Shown here piece by piece: positions 1 to 8,190 of a stretch of 64,000 nucleotides of DNA; positions within the stretch are counted from its first letter, which is position 1, and each line of letters starts with the position of its first letter. Source of the stretch: Eubacterium limosum (lineage in GTDB: Bacteria > Bacillota > Clostridia > Eubacteriales > Eubacteriaceae); contig NZ_CP019962.1 of NCBI RefSeq assembly GCF_000807675.2, positions 4,251,157 to 4,315,156 on the forward strand, given 5' to 3'. The notes beneath the pieces were generated by a model that worked only from the letters and a program-made list of their open reading frames with translations, was not told the DNA's origin and searched no databases. The position numbers were made by a program, and so were the translations under genes.

Positions 1-981
1 TTGATTTATCATGCTGTCTAATGCTATTTTTAAATACTCTGGATTTTCTTTTTTATATAAAGACATTAAAACACTGTACTTTTTAGATGTCGCTTCATCC
101 TTAATCATTTGTAGATTTTCTTCACTTCCTATTATTTCATTGCTTCTATTTAATAATTGTTTAGCTGATTGCTGCCTATCGGCATATAATTCGTTATCAA
201 TTTGTTCTGTTCTTAATAAATAATCTCCAAAATCTTCAGCTGTGGGCATATCCTCTTGAACAATACCCTCTTGCTTTAAAAAAGCCTTTTTAACAGTATC
301 CAAAATTATTTTGACATCACCAGTAAAACTGATTCTTTCTAAGTATTTTAAATCCAATTGTAATTTCTCTTCCCAAGTAATTGCATTTCTCCCATTTACT
401 TGAGCCAATCCACTGAGACCTGGTTTAGCCGTATGACGCATTCTCTGCTCATCTGTCATAAACGTCATATCCCGTACTAATTGCGGTCTAGGCCCTATGA
501 TGGACATTGTTCCATTTACTATATTAAAAGCTTCTGGCAGCTCATCCAGTGATGTCGAACGCAGCCACGCCCCAAATTTAGTTAATCTGACAGCATCTGG
601 AAGCAGATTGCCATCTTCATCCTTTTCATCAGTCATTGTGCGAAATTTATACATCTTGAAAATTGTTTCTTTACCATCTGATTCAATGAGTCCTGGCCTA
701 TCCTGAGTGAACAATACTGGGGACCCTAACTTAAATTTCACCAATAAAGCAACAATTACATATAAAGGACTAAACACGATGATTGCACTTCCTGCACATA
801 CTACATCCATAGCACGTTTTACATATTTTTCATAGAACCCCATTTTTCTGGTGGAAATTGAATTCATAGCGTTTGCTTTATATACAAGTTTATTTGCTCG
901 CCTTTTTAATATATGTGCGGCAACTGCTGTAACAGCCACAGTTCCTCCAGCAATTATCCCGATTATTTTCTTTTTAGACAC
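1..981 (-). CDS. Sugar transferase fused to family-2 glycosyltransferase (partial)
   Basis: The frame is open from a GTG at 981-979, preceded by AGGAGA at good spacing, to the window edge, so the C-terminus is missing. An N-terminal membrane segment and Lys/Arg-rich stretch lead into a bacterial sugar transferase domain of the WcaJ/PglC type. The reading includes KMYKFRTMTDE, LRSTSLDELPEAFN, GPRPQL and KPGLSGLAQVNGR. These enzymes attach the first sugar phosphate to undecaprenyl phosphate at the inner membrane. After a ~60-residue linker the same frame continues into KYSVLMSLYKKENPEYLK, a typical start of a GT2 glycosyltransferase. So one polypeptide appears to carry both the initiating and a later transferase. 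It follows the DegT gene by 22 bp and closes the visible part of a surface-polysaccharide operon. The sugar-transferase call is firm; the full length of the GT2 part cannot be seen. Confidence 0.85.
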   Translation of the reverse strand, partial: MSKKKIIGIIAGGTVAVTAVAAHILKRRANKLVYKANAMNSISTRKMGFYEKYVKRAMDVVCAGSAIIVFSPLYVIVALLVKFKLGSPVLFTQDRPGLIESDGKETIFKMYKFRTMTDEKDEDGNLLPDAVRLTKFGAWLRSTSLDELPEAFNIVNGTMSIIGPRPQLVRDMTFMTDEQRMRHTAKPGLSGLAQVNGRNAITWEEKLQLDLKYLERISFTGDVKIILDTVKKAFLKQEGIVQEDMPTAEDFGDYLLRTEQIDNELYADRQQSAKQLLNRSNEIIGSEENLQMIKDEATSKKYSVLMSLYKKENPEYLKIALDSMINQ

Positions 982-1003
982 CGTATTCTCTCCTAAATAC
1001 CAT

Positions 1004-2275
1004 TTATTCAAAACAAGCTCTAATCACTTCTATAATTCTATCCTGCTGTTCTGCTGTCATCTTATTGTCACTTGGTAAACATAATCCTCTATGGAAGATG
1101 TCCATTCCGACATCTAAAGGATTTCCATCCGCACCAACTAAACCACCTGATATGTATGCATTCGTTTTTGCTCTGCCGTCACCTTCTCTAGTTACAAATC
1201 CATTCATACGATAGATTGGCTGCATATGCATCGGTTTCCAAATTGGTCTACCTTCTGCATTGATACTTGCGATAGCATCTAGAATTTCTGTAGGACAGCT
1301 CTTTCCAGCTTCTGGAGTATAAAGAACTTCTTGCTCTCCCCTTACCTGTTTACACATTGCTTCAGGATTGATGATCATACAAGACAGCCAGTAGTTTGGT
1401 ACGCTCTTCTCAGCATCAAAAGGATTCATGGATACAGGTAAGTCTTTTAATCCTTCTTTATATCTTTCATAGATAGCTTTTTTCTGTGCAATATGCTCAT
1501 CAAGATAAGGTAACTGACCTCTAACAACTCCAGCAATCACATTACTCATTCTATAGTTATATCCTAGCTCTTCATGCTGATACCATGGTGCATTCTCTCT
1601 TGACTGAGTAGACCACTTACGAATCTTATTAGCATCCTCTAAGCTATCAGTTAAGAACATACCTCCTGCACTTCCAGTAATAATCTTATTTCCATTAAAA
1701 CTGATAGCATTATAGTTTCCAAAAGCTCCTGTCTGTTTTCCTTTATATGTAGCACCAAAAGACTCCGCTGCATCTTCGATAATTGTTGCTCCATGTAAGT
1801 CACAAATCTTTTTTATTTCATCAATCTTTCCAGGTGTACCGTAAAGATGTGCTACTACAACAACTTTAGCATCTGGATATAATTCGAACGCTTTTTTCAA
1901 CGCAACTGGATCCATATTCCAAGTATCATATTCCGTATCAATAAAGACAGGTTCTCCACCTTCATATACAACAGGGTTAATCGTTGCATCGAACGTCATA
2001 TCACTCGATAGAATTTTTTGCGACGGTTTTACACCTGCTAACTTAACTGCCATATGTAAAGCAGCTGTCCCTGCTGATAAAGCTACTGCGTATTTACAGC
2101 CTATTTTTTCACAGGTAAGTCTTTCTATCTCATTAATATTAGCGCCTACAGTGGACATCCAGTTTGTCTGATATGCATCCGTCATATATTCAAGTTCTGA
2201 ACCATGCATAGTCGGACTGCTTAACCAAACTTTATTTTCAAATTTCTCAAACTCATGATTCGTTGGATTGAACAT
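1004..2275 (-). CDS. DegT/DnrJ/EryC1/StrS family aminotransferase
   Basis: A 423-residue PLP enzyme of the sugar aminotransferase family. Such enzymes transaminate a nucleotide-linked keto-sugar, usually giving a UDP-4-amino sugar for surface glycans. Visible family marks are ALSAGTAALHMA near residue 65, EDAAESFGA with the PLP-binding Asp168, and SFNGNKIITG with the likely Schiff-base Lys197. The start ATG has a GAGGGA site upstream. It sits between the UDP-sugar dehydrogenase and the sugar transferase on the same strand, which supports a role in capsule or O-glycan synthesis. The exact sugar substrate cannot be told from sequence. Confidence 0.88.
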   Translation of the reverse strand: MFNPTNHEFEKFENKVWLSSPTMHGSELEYMTDAYQTNWMSTVGANINEIERLTCEKIGCKYAVALSAGTAALHMAVKLAGVKPSQKILSSDMTFDATINPVVYEGGEPVFIDTEYDTWNMDPVALKKAFELYPDAKVVVVAHLYGTPGKIDEIKKICDLHGATIIEDAAESFGATYKGKQTGAFGNYNAISFNGNKIITGSAGGMFLTDSLEDANKIRKWSTQSRENAPWYQHEELGYNYRMSNVIAGVVRGQLPYLDEHIAQKKAIYERYKEGLKDLPVSMNPFDAEKSVPNYWLSCMIINPEAMCKQVRGEQEVLYTPEAGKSCPTEILDAIASINAEGRPIWKPMHMQPIYRMNGFVTREGDGRAKTNAYISGGLVGADGNPLDVGMDIFHRGLCLPSDNKMTAEQQDRIIEVIRACFE

Positions 2276-2384
2276 TTTAATTTCCCTCGCTTTTTATTTT
2301 GTCTCAATTTATTTTTTATTCTTTATCATTAAAAATTCTATGATGTACTTTATCTCAAAATTTTAGATTTTATTCATAATTGTT

Positions 2385-3035
2385 TTGGTCAAAAAAACGA
2401 CCAATAATCCACCACAATCCTGCGGTGAATCTGGCCATTTCCTCCGTTCAATATTTTTCTATCACTCTAATCGCAGATCAATCCAGAGTACCCAAGAAGC
2501 CATCTTAACCTCTCAGGTTCTCAAAATCCACTTCACAATCCAGAAAAAACAAAATCGGATATGACCTAGACTTCCAAAACCCTTGTAAAATCAAAGCTTT
2601 CTCTTGGTTGTCCCTATTATATAATTATCGATAAATTTTATTTTCAAATTTTCAAACTGATAACTTCCTGAATTAAACATATTCAATCCTCTTGTTCGCT
2701 GTTAGTTTGCTTATTTTTATTCTTGCTTGTATTTGAAATCTGTGCTAACTTTTATACAGATATTTATATCGTTTCTTACGCTCATGAAGAACAAAAAATG
2801 ACCATTAGCCCACCGATAGCATTTACACCGAGCCTGGTCAATTTGTTAATTTCCTCCATTCACTTTTCCACTCTATATTGTGTGTCAATTCAGCGTATTC
2901 AAGAAGTCATCTTAATCTCTTTGATTCTCGAATCTAATGTATAATCCATAGAAAATTTCATGATCGGAACTTGACCCAGACTCTCGAAACCCGTATAAAA
3001 CAAATTTTTTCTTGGTTGTATCTGTTAAATATTGC
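2385..3035 (-). repeat. Two diverged direct repeats in an 837-bp intergenic region
   Basis: The gene-free stretch 2276-3112 is AT-rich and holds two related units, about 2390-2630 and 2795-3030. Shared blocks include AAGAAGCCATCTTAACCTCT versus AAGAAGTCATCTTAATCTCT, GACCTAGACTTCCAAAACCC versus GACCCAGACTCTCGAAACCC, and CTCTTGGTTG versus TTCTTGGTTG in the same order. Read on the minus strand, both end in a GGAGGAAAT-like segment and then similar short peptides, so they may be remnants of a duplicated small gene or a repeated leader. No intact reading frame is seen. Confidence 0.7.
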
Positions 3036-3112
3036 TATCACTTTTTCTCTAAGTTTTACACCGTTATCTTGATAGCAAAATAAAAGATAGCAGTTCCATA
3101 CAAAATCACAAT

Positions 3113-4342
3113 TTAGTCTCTTTTGAATTGATCTCTCGTATAGACTTTTTCGACCACATCATCCAGACAAGGATCATAGCGGTTCGCAAGGATGCAGGAA
3201 CTTTTGGTTTTAAAAGCCTCTAAATCATTGATTACGATTGAACCAAAGAAAGTTTCTCCATCTTTAAGAACCGGTTCATAAATTATTACAGTAGCGCCTT
3301 TTGCCTTAATACGTTTCATGATTCCCTGAATAGAACTCTGGCGGAAATTGTCTGAATTGCTTTTCATGGTCAGGCGATAAATGCCCACGATGACTTCTTT
3401 CTCTTTACCTCTGTTCCAATTGTCATTCGCTTCATAAGCTCCGGCGATCTCTAAAACCCGGTCTGCAATAAAATCTTTCCGGGTTCGATTGCTTTCTACA
3501 ATTGCAGAGATCATGTTCTGCGGAACATCCTGATAGTTTGCGAGAAGCTGCTTTGTGTCTTTCGGCAGACAATAGCCACCGTATCCGAAAGATGGATTGT
3601 TATAATGTGTGCCAATTCGCGGATCCAGGCAAATACCTTCAATAATCTTTTTGGTATCTAATCCCTTCATTTCTGCGTAGGTATCAAGCTCATTGAAATA
3701 TGAGACCCGTAAAGCCAGATAGGTATTGGCAAAGAGTTTGACTGCTTCTGCTTCTGTAAATCCCATGAATAATACATCAATATTATCTTTTATCGCACCT
3801 TCTGCTAGCAGCTGGGCGAAGGACTCGGCTTTTTCTTTACTCTCTTCATCGCAGCCTACAATAATACGTGATGGGTAAAGATTATCGTACAGTGCCTTTG
3901 ATTCCCTGAGGAACTCTGGGCTAAAGATGATATTTTTAGTTCTGCACTTATCTCGGATGCTTTCTGTATAACCAACGGGAATGGTGGACTTAATGACCAT
4001 CATTGCCTCAGGATTCACGCTCAAGACCATTTCAATCACTGCTTCGACAGCAGAAGTATCAAAAAAGTTTTTTTTGCTGTCATAATTCGTTGGAGCCGCA
4101 ACAACCACAATTTCAGCATTTTTATAGGCGTTTTCTCCATCCAGAGTCGCTGTCAGATTAAGCTTTTCTTCTTTTAAAAATTTTTCAATATAATCATCAT
4201 GAATTGGGCTTATACCCGCATTAATCTGATCTACCTTTTCTGGAATAATATCAACGGCAGTGACTTCATTATGTTGTGCCAGCAGTGTGGCGATTGAGAG
4301 CCCCACATACCCTGTTCCAGCAACCGCAATTTTCTTTTTCAT
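3113..4342 (-). CDS. ugd: UDP-glucose 6-dehydrogenase family nucleotide-sugar dehydrogenase
   Basis: A 409-residue NAD-dependent UDP-sugar dehydrogenase. It oxidises a UDP-hexose in two steps to the uronic acid, feeding acidic surface polysaccharides. The N-terminal Rossmann fold begins with [13 protein letters not shown] at residues 9-21. The central domain carries [10 protein letters not shown] near 141, and the catalytic cysteine lies in [11 protein letters not shown] (Cys258). Length is normal. It lies 35 bp downstream of the epimerase in the same direction, so the two could convert UDP-glucose to UDP-glucuronate and then UDP-galacturonate. UDP-ManNAc or UDP-GalNAc dehydrogenases are alternatives. 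Confidence 0.85.
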   Translation of the reverse strand: MKKKIAVAGTGYVGLSIATLLAQHNEVTAVDIIPEKVDQINAGISPIHDDYIEKFLKEEKLNLTATLDGENAYKNAEIVVVAAPTNYDSKKNFFDTSAVEAVIEMVLSVNPEAMMVIKSTIPVGYTESIRDKCRTKNIIFSPEFLRESKALYDNLYPSRIIVGCDEESKEKAESFAQLLAEGAIKDNIDVLFMGFTEAEAVKLFANTYLALRVSYFNELDTYAEMKGLDTKKIIEGICLDPRIGTHYNNPSFGYGGYCLPKDTKQLLANYQDVPQNMISAIVESNRTRKDFIADRVLEIAGAYEANDNWNRGKEKEVIVGIYRLTMKSNSDNFRQSSIQGIMKRIKAKGATVIIYEPVLKDGETFFGSIVINDLEAFKTKSSCILANRYDPCLDDVVEKVYTRDQFKRD

Positions 4343-4377
4343 ATTCTATCTGTTCCTTTTATTTCTTTGTTTGTTCG

Positions 4378-5430
4378 TCATACTTTATAAAAGACTTTGT
4401 ACCATTCTGCGAATCTTCTCAGACCAGTACGCAAATCGGTATTCGGTTTGAATTCAAAAGTGCTCTCTAATTCACTCGTATCCGCGTATGTAACTGGCAC
4501 ATCACCGGGCTGCATTGCCACAAGCTCTTTATGATTTTCAAAGTTATAATCATCTGGTAATACTTCTGCTTTCACCAATTCTTCGGACAAAATTTGTACA
4601 AAATCTAAAAGATTTTCAGGTTTTGAATTTCCGATATTATAGACAGCATACGGCGGAATTGGCAGACCATCTTCACCGTTTTTTTTATCTGGCGCACCCT
4701 GAATCACTCTTTTTACACCCTCGACAATATCATCCACATAAGTAAAGTCTCTCAGGCAATTTCCATAGTTGAATATCTTGATGCTTTCCCCGGCTCTCAG
4801 TTTATTTGTGAAGCTGAAATAAGCCATATCTGGTCTGCCGGCGGGGCCGTAAACGGTAAAAAATCGAAGTCCTGTAGACGGAATGTTATAGAGCTTTGAG
4901 TACGCATGTGCCATCAACTCATTGGATTTCTTTGTTGCAGCATAGAGCGACACTGGGTTATCCACTTTATCTTCTGTACTGTAAGGAACTTTTTGGTTTA
5001 CACCATAAACGGATGAAGATGAAGCATAGACCAGATGTTCCACTGGATAATGACGGCATGCCTCAAGGATGTTGTAAAATCCAATCAGGTTACTCTCGAT
5101 ATACACGTCTGGATTTGTAATGCTGTAGCGTACGCCCGCTTGGGCGGCAAAGTTTACCACAATTTCTGGTTTGTATTTTTCAAACAGATTAACAATTATT
5201 TCCTTATCTGCAATATTTCCTCTTACAAAAGTCCATCTGCCACCTAATGCTTCAATCTGCTCCAATCGCCACGCTTTTATGCTCACATCATAGTAATCAT
5301 TCATATTGTCAATACCGATAATGGATATAGATGGAACTGTACGAAGCAGCTCTGTCACTAAATTCGAGCCGATAAAACCCGCAGCACCTGTGATCAATAT
5401 TGTTTTATGATCCAGATCAATGTGATTCAT
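4378..5430 (-). CDS. UDP-glucuronate 4-epimerase-like NAD-dependent epimerase
   Basis: A 350-residue extended short-chain dehydrogenase. GAAGFIGSNLV at residues 15-25 is the NAD-binding loop. YASSSSVYG and the catalytic Tyr163/Lys167 pair (YAATKKSNE) follow. RFFTVYGPAGRPDMA and a DFTYVDDIVEG segment are typical of the LspL/CapI UDP-glucuronate 4-epimerase group. The adjacent UDP-sugar dehydrogenase fits that substrate. It is the first gene of the visible polysaccharide run. The 4-epimerase call is strong as a family, less certain for the exact sugar. Confidence 0.85.
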   Translation of the reverse strand: MNHIDLDHKTILITGAAGFIGSNLVTELLRTVPSISIIGIDNMNDYYDVSIKAWRLEQIEALGGRWTFVRGNIADKEIIVNLFEKYKPEIVVNFAAQAGVRYSITNPDVYIESNLIGFYNILEACRHYPVEHLVYASSSSVYGVNQKVPYSTEDKVDNPVSLYAATKKSNELMAHAYSKLYNIPSTGLRFFTVYGPAGRPDMAYFSFTNKLRAGESIKIFNYGNCLRDFTYVDDIVEGVKRVIQGAPDKKNGEDGLPIPPYAVYNIGNSKPENLLDFVQILSEELVKAEVLPDDYNFENHKELVAMQPGDVPVTYADTSELESTFEFKPNTDLRTGLRRFAEWYKVFYKV

Positions 5431-5530
5431 AGTTTTAACTCCCTAATTTTTTTTCTTAGTTAAATCTATATTTTTATTTAAAACTCGTAGCACTCACGAT
5501 CATAAGCTGATCCTTTAATCTTTACTTTCA

Positions 5531-5577
5531 TCGCATTGTGTTTTCTTTCATTTATATGTAAAGAAAACACAATGCGA
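5531..5577. repeat. Perfect 18-bp inverted repeat beside the TnpB-like gene
   Basis: Arms 5531-5548 and 5560-5577 are exact reverse complements separated by 11 nt. No T-run follows on either strand, so this is not a classical intrinsic terminator. It lies about 120 bp beyond the stop codon of the TnpB-like gene and could be an element-end hairpin or part of a 3' RNA. Confidence 0.75.
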
Positions 5578-5698
5578 CGCGAAATAAAAACAGGTGGTGC
5601 TAAGCCTGTACTTTTGGCCCTATAGACGAAAAGCACACCCATGAATTTCTCCACAGGATTTAAAGATTAAATTTATAATCTATTTATTATTCTTCTTA
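5578..5698 (-). ncRNA. Candidate TnpB-associated 3' RNA region (omegaRNA-like)
   Basis: In TnpB loci the guide RNA usually overlaps the 3' end of tnpB and runs to the element's right end. Here the 121 bases after the stop contain a small hairpin on the minus strand (ACAGG and CCTGT arms around 5590-5612) followed by TTTTATT. The call is by position only; no omegaRNA core can be recognised by eye. Confidence 0.3.
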
Positions 5699-6997
5699 TC
5701 ATGCAGCGCCCGCATAAAACCGCTCATAAAACCCTTTTCCCAGATTCCTCGCACTGTTCAGCGCCGTACTCCCCCGGTGGCCTTCTTTACAAATGAAGTT
5801 CTTTCCGCCGTAGAAGTTGACGCTGGGGTTCTGGTACTCGGTGTTATGCCTAGCGATGGGGGCATCGCAGTGGTAGCATCGGGTGCTGACGTAGTAGGGC
5901 TTGCTGGTCATGGCGACCAGGCCTTTCTGCCAGGCTTTGTACTGGACGTAGCGGACAATGCGCCTTCCGATAAAGTCATAAGGGGTTTTGCCCAGGTAGG
6001 GCTTTTTCGCCTGGTCGAAGCTTTCTTTGAGCTCGGGCAGGACGATGAGTTTGGCGCCCTGTTTGAGGGCGTAGTCGACAATCTTTCGGCTTACCTCATG
6101 GGCGTAATGATCGGTCAGGCGGGTAATTTTGTCGTAGTATTTTTTGTTTGGTCGTTGCTCTTGCGGAACGCTGAGGGCAGCGTTCCCTACAGTGTGCGTC
6201 ATAAACCTGGGGGCCTTGTTCCCAACAATGCCGCGTTTGGTATACCCTAGAAGCTGCTTCCTACGGTGGGCCAGTTCTTTTCCGCCTTTAATGAAATATG
6301 GGGCGGTGGCGCGACCGTCTGCTTCGATGGTGGTACAAACCGCGAGGCTGTCGGAACCGGTTAAGGCCACGGCGACAAACTTTTCGTTTTGCCGCACGCG
6401 CTCCTTGGCGGTCCGGCTGTCCTTTACGATCTCCTTGACGGGGATGTGGAGCATGACTTTTTTCTTCTTGATGACAATGGTCGGGCTCATGAGCTCGGCG
6501 TCTTTGGGGAAGGGTCTGCCCGTATAACGGTGCTTGACCCAGGCCCAGGTTTTGCCGGTGTAGAGCTTAAGCAGTATACTTTTCTCGTCAAAGTCTTTGT
6601 ACATGCCTTTGTAGTAGAGCATGGACATATGCAGACGCTTTGGCGGGCTGGGCTTTCCGCTTTTTATCGTGCCTTCCTGCCACGCCTTGAGCTTGCCCAC
6701 ATAGCTTCTATACATGCTGATGGCCGCGTTGATGGCGGCGCGCCTAAAGTACAGGGGGATTTTCTCAAAGGGCAGGGGCGTTTCGGGCGGGGTGCCATCT
6801 CTTTGTTTTATGGTCTGCAGCTCTAAATGGCGCAGTAAATTCTGATTGGTGAGGCTGAGGGCTTCGGGCTGCTTCTCGAGCAGCTTGTAGTAGAATGCCA
6901 GGACAGCGTCAAAGAGGGACTGGGTTTGCTTAAACCAGTCTAAATGCTTGTAATTCAGCTGTATTTTGTACGTCGTGATGGCGTATCCCGCACTCAT
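5699..6997 (-). CDS. TnpB/IS605 OrfB-like protein, apparently nuclease-dead
   Basis: A 432-residue protein when started at the ATG at 6997, which has GTGAGGT just upstream; an in-frame ATG 16 codons earlier has no comparable site. The layout is TnpB-like: N-terminal YKIQLNYKHLDWFKQTQ, helical middle, then a RuvC fold with a zinc ribbon. At each catalytic position the acidic residue seems lost. RuvC-I reads VAVALTGSDSLAV where the family has a GIDLG-type Asp. RuvC-II reads LIVLPELKE where the family has LEDL. RuvC-III reads GSTALNSARNL where the family has DRDVNAA. The zinc ribbon keeps Cys374 and Cys377, followed by Cys403 and His407. There is no TnpA nearby. The DNA is GC-rich between AT-rich flanks, suggesting transfer. 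It may be a TldR-like RNA-guided DNA-binding repressor or a decayed TnpB. Confidence 0.8.
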   Translation of the reverse strand: MSAGYAITTYKIQLNYKHLDWFKQTQSLFDAVLAFYYKLLEKQPEALSLTNQNLLRHLELQTIKQRDGTPPETPLPFEKIPLYFRRAAINAAISMYRSYVGKLKAWQEGTIKSGKPSPPKRLHMSMLYYKGMYKDFDEKSILLKLYTGKTWAWVKHRYTGRPFPKDAELMSPTIVIKKKKVMLHIPVKEIVKDSRTAKERVRQNEKFVAVALTGSDSLAVCTTIEADGRATAPYFIKGGKELAHRRKQLLGYTKRGIVGNKAPRFMTHTVGNAALSVPQEQRPNKKYYDKITRLTDHYAHEVSRKIVDYALKQGAKLIVLPELKESFDQAKKPYLGKTPYDFIGRRIVRYVQYKAWQKGLVAMTSKPYYVSTRCYHCDAPIARHNTEYQNPSVNFYGGKNFICKEGHRGSTALNSARNLGKGFYERFYAGAA

Positions 6998-7020
6998 AAC
7001 TGACCTCACTTTTATTCGTG

Positions 7021-7395
7021 GACTGTTGGTAGTCTGCGAGTACAATACCGGAAAAATCGCAAGCGTGTACGTTATAAAGAATTATGACCAGATCATTGAC
7101 CAGATTGTAAAAATAACTTTTGTAAATTAAAATTCGTGTGATGCAGATTTTACCTTATTATATATAGATGAAAACTGACCAGATTTTGACCAGTCTGTAA
7201 AAAAGTGAAAAATAAAGAAAATCAGGATTTATCGTTAGAATAAAAACATAAAAGTGATTTTAAAGAAAATTATTTAAAAAATTCAAAAAATGGGTGCATT
7301 TTTCATGAGGGAATGTTATAATAAATCACGCAGTTGAAAAACAAATCATTTTCTTAAATGAATAATTAAAAAAAGTTCGCAGACTACCAACAGTC
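7021..7395. repeat. 19-bp inverted repeat bracketing the TnpB-like promoter region
   Basis: GACTGTTGGTAGTCTGCGA at 7021-7039 recurs as its exact reverse complement at 7377-7395. The second copy forms one side of the terminator hairpin at 7375-7402. The 486-bp stretch 6998-7483 otherwise contains only AT-rich DNA, four TGACCAG motifs and two terminators. Confidence 0.8.
7085..7193. promoter_or_regulatory. Four TGACCAG direct repeats, possible operator
   Basis: TGACCAG occurs at 7085-7091, 7097-7103, 7176-7182 and 7187-7193, as two pairs spaced 12 and 11 bp. Three copies are followed by AT and one by TC. About one helical turn of spacing within each pair suggests a protein-binding array upstream of the TnpB-like gene. 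The binding protein is unknown. Confidence 0.5.
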
Positions 7396-7409
7396 TGCGA
7401 ACTTTTTCT
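7375..7409 (-). terminator. Intrinsic terminator, 11-bp stem
   Basis: Arms 7375-7385 and 7392-7402 pair perfectly around ACCAAC. T-runs lie on both sides, so it can act in both directions. It is the second terminator downstream of the ydbC-like gene. Confidence 0.8.
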
Positions 7410-7424
7410 ACTTAAAAGCAACGT

Positions 7425-7455
7425 AAAAAACGGACCCTCTCGAGTCCGTTTTTTT
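7425..7455 (-). terminator. Intrinsic terminator after the YdbC-like gene
   Basis: The stem AAAAAACGGAC / GTCCGTTTTTT surrounds CCTCTCGA, with A- and T-runs on the two sides. It lies 28 bp past the stop codon of the YdbC-like gene. Confidence 0.85.
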
Positions 7456-7483
7456 CTCTTTTTTATTCGTTTTTCTAATAAAT

Positions 7484-7702
7484 TTAAAGCTCTAACTCAT
7501 TCAAAATGTTACGCAGCTCGACCACTTCATCGATGGTCAGGGTTACGCCCTTACGCATTTTTTCATGGTTTGCGTCCCATTCACGAATATCGTATTTGGG
7601 TTCGCGGTCATTCCAGCTGACCAGGTTTAATTCCTTCTGCCAGCCGCTTGCTCCTTCGGATAATACTCCAACTTCTTCTACTACTTTAAACGAAAATGCC
7701 AT
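7484..7702 (-). CDS. YdbC/PC4-like ssDNA-binding family protein
   Basis: A 72-residue protein of the YdbC family, a small PC4/p15-type domain that binds single-stranded DNA and is common in Firmicutes. Recognisable features are the central WNDREPKYDIREWD and the KMRKGVTLTIDEVVELRNIL C-terminal helix. The length matches the family. It lies 39 bp downstream of the glutaredoxin gene and probably shares its transcript, which ends at two stacked terminators. Its cellular role is not well defined. Confidence 0.8.
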   Translation of the reverse strand: MAFSFKVVEEVGVLSEGASGWQKELNLVSWNDREPKYDIREWDANHEKMRKGVTLTIDEVVELRNILNELEL

Positions 7703-7741
7703 ATTTCCTCTTCTTCCTTTTAATTATTTATCTTATCCCGC

Positions 7742-7999
7742 TTATGCGAGCATTTTATCAAAGTCTCCCTGATTATCAAGCTCGGCCAGCTCGGTATAGC
7801 CGCCGATAAACTTTTCATCGACAAAAATAAAGGGAACCGTGTGCTGTCCGGTCTTTTCGGCCAGTACCTGTTTCATCTCATTATTGCCGTAAATGTCGAC
7901 ATCCTTGTAAGTCAGGCCCTTTTGGTCTAACAAACGCTTTGCGTTATTGCAAAATGGGCAGTGGGGCCAGGTATATAATCTTATTTCTTTCATCATCAA
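7742..7999 (-). CDS. Glutaredoxin (GrxC-type)
   Basis: An 85-residue thioredoxin-fold protein with the redox motif CPFC in TWPHCPFCNNAKRLL. It also has the TVPFIFVDEKFIGGYTE segment that contains the cis-proline and glycine turn of glutaredoxins. It reduces disulfides or glutathione-type mixed disulfides in the cytoplasm; thiol partners in clostridia may differ. The ATG at 7999 is followed by two further Met codons, so the exact start is uncertain by one or two residues. Confidence 0.87.
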   Translation of the reverse strand: MMMKEIRLYTWPHCPFCNNAKRLLDQKGLTYKDVDIYGNNEMKQVLAEKTGQHTVPFIFVDEKFIGGYTELAELDNQGDFDKMLA

Positions 8000-8190
8000 A
8001 CATCCTTCCGTTTCTTATGTTTATATCCTGATTGGCTATTTTTATTCAAGCTTTGATAATATCGGTCCTTTTCTTTACCATTTTACCTTATTCTGGCAGA
8101 GTGTCAAGAATTAAAAGTAAAAAACAATGGCCTTTCAGCTTTTTTTAATGTATTATAGTGTTTAGTAAACAAGACAAAGGAGCTTTTTTT

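Noticed and set aside
2723-2944. A 73-codon plus-strand frame inside the repeat region
   Set aside because: It lacks a ribosome site, follows no known family and lies within the decayed repeat, so it is likely chance.
5777-6826. Several long plus-strand frames over the TnpB-like gene
   Set aside because: They are antisense shadows caused by GC-rich codons; their translations resemble no protein and the minus-strand protein shows clear TnpB layout.
7085-7193. CRISPR-like array from TGACCAG repeats
   Set aside because: The repeats are only 7 bp, irregularly spaced and too few; no cas genes are near.
5531-7402. A complete IS605 element with TnpA
   Set aside because: No Y1 transposase is present and the ends are not certain; the locus is therefore described as a TnpB-like gene with repeats only.
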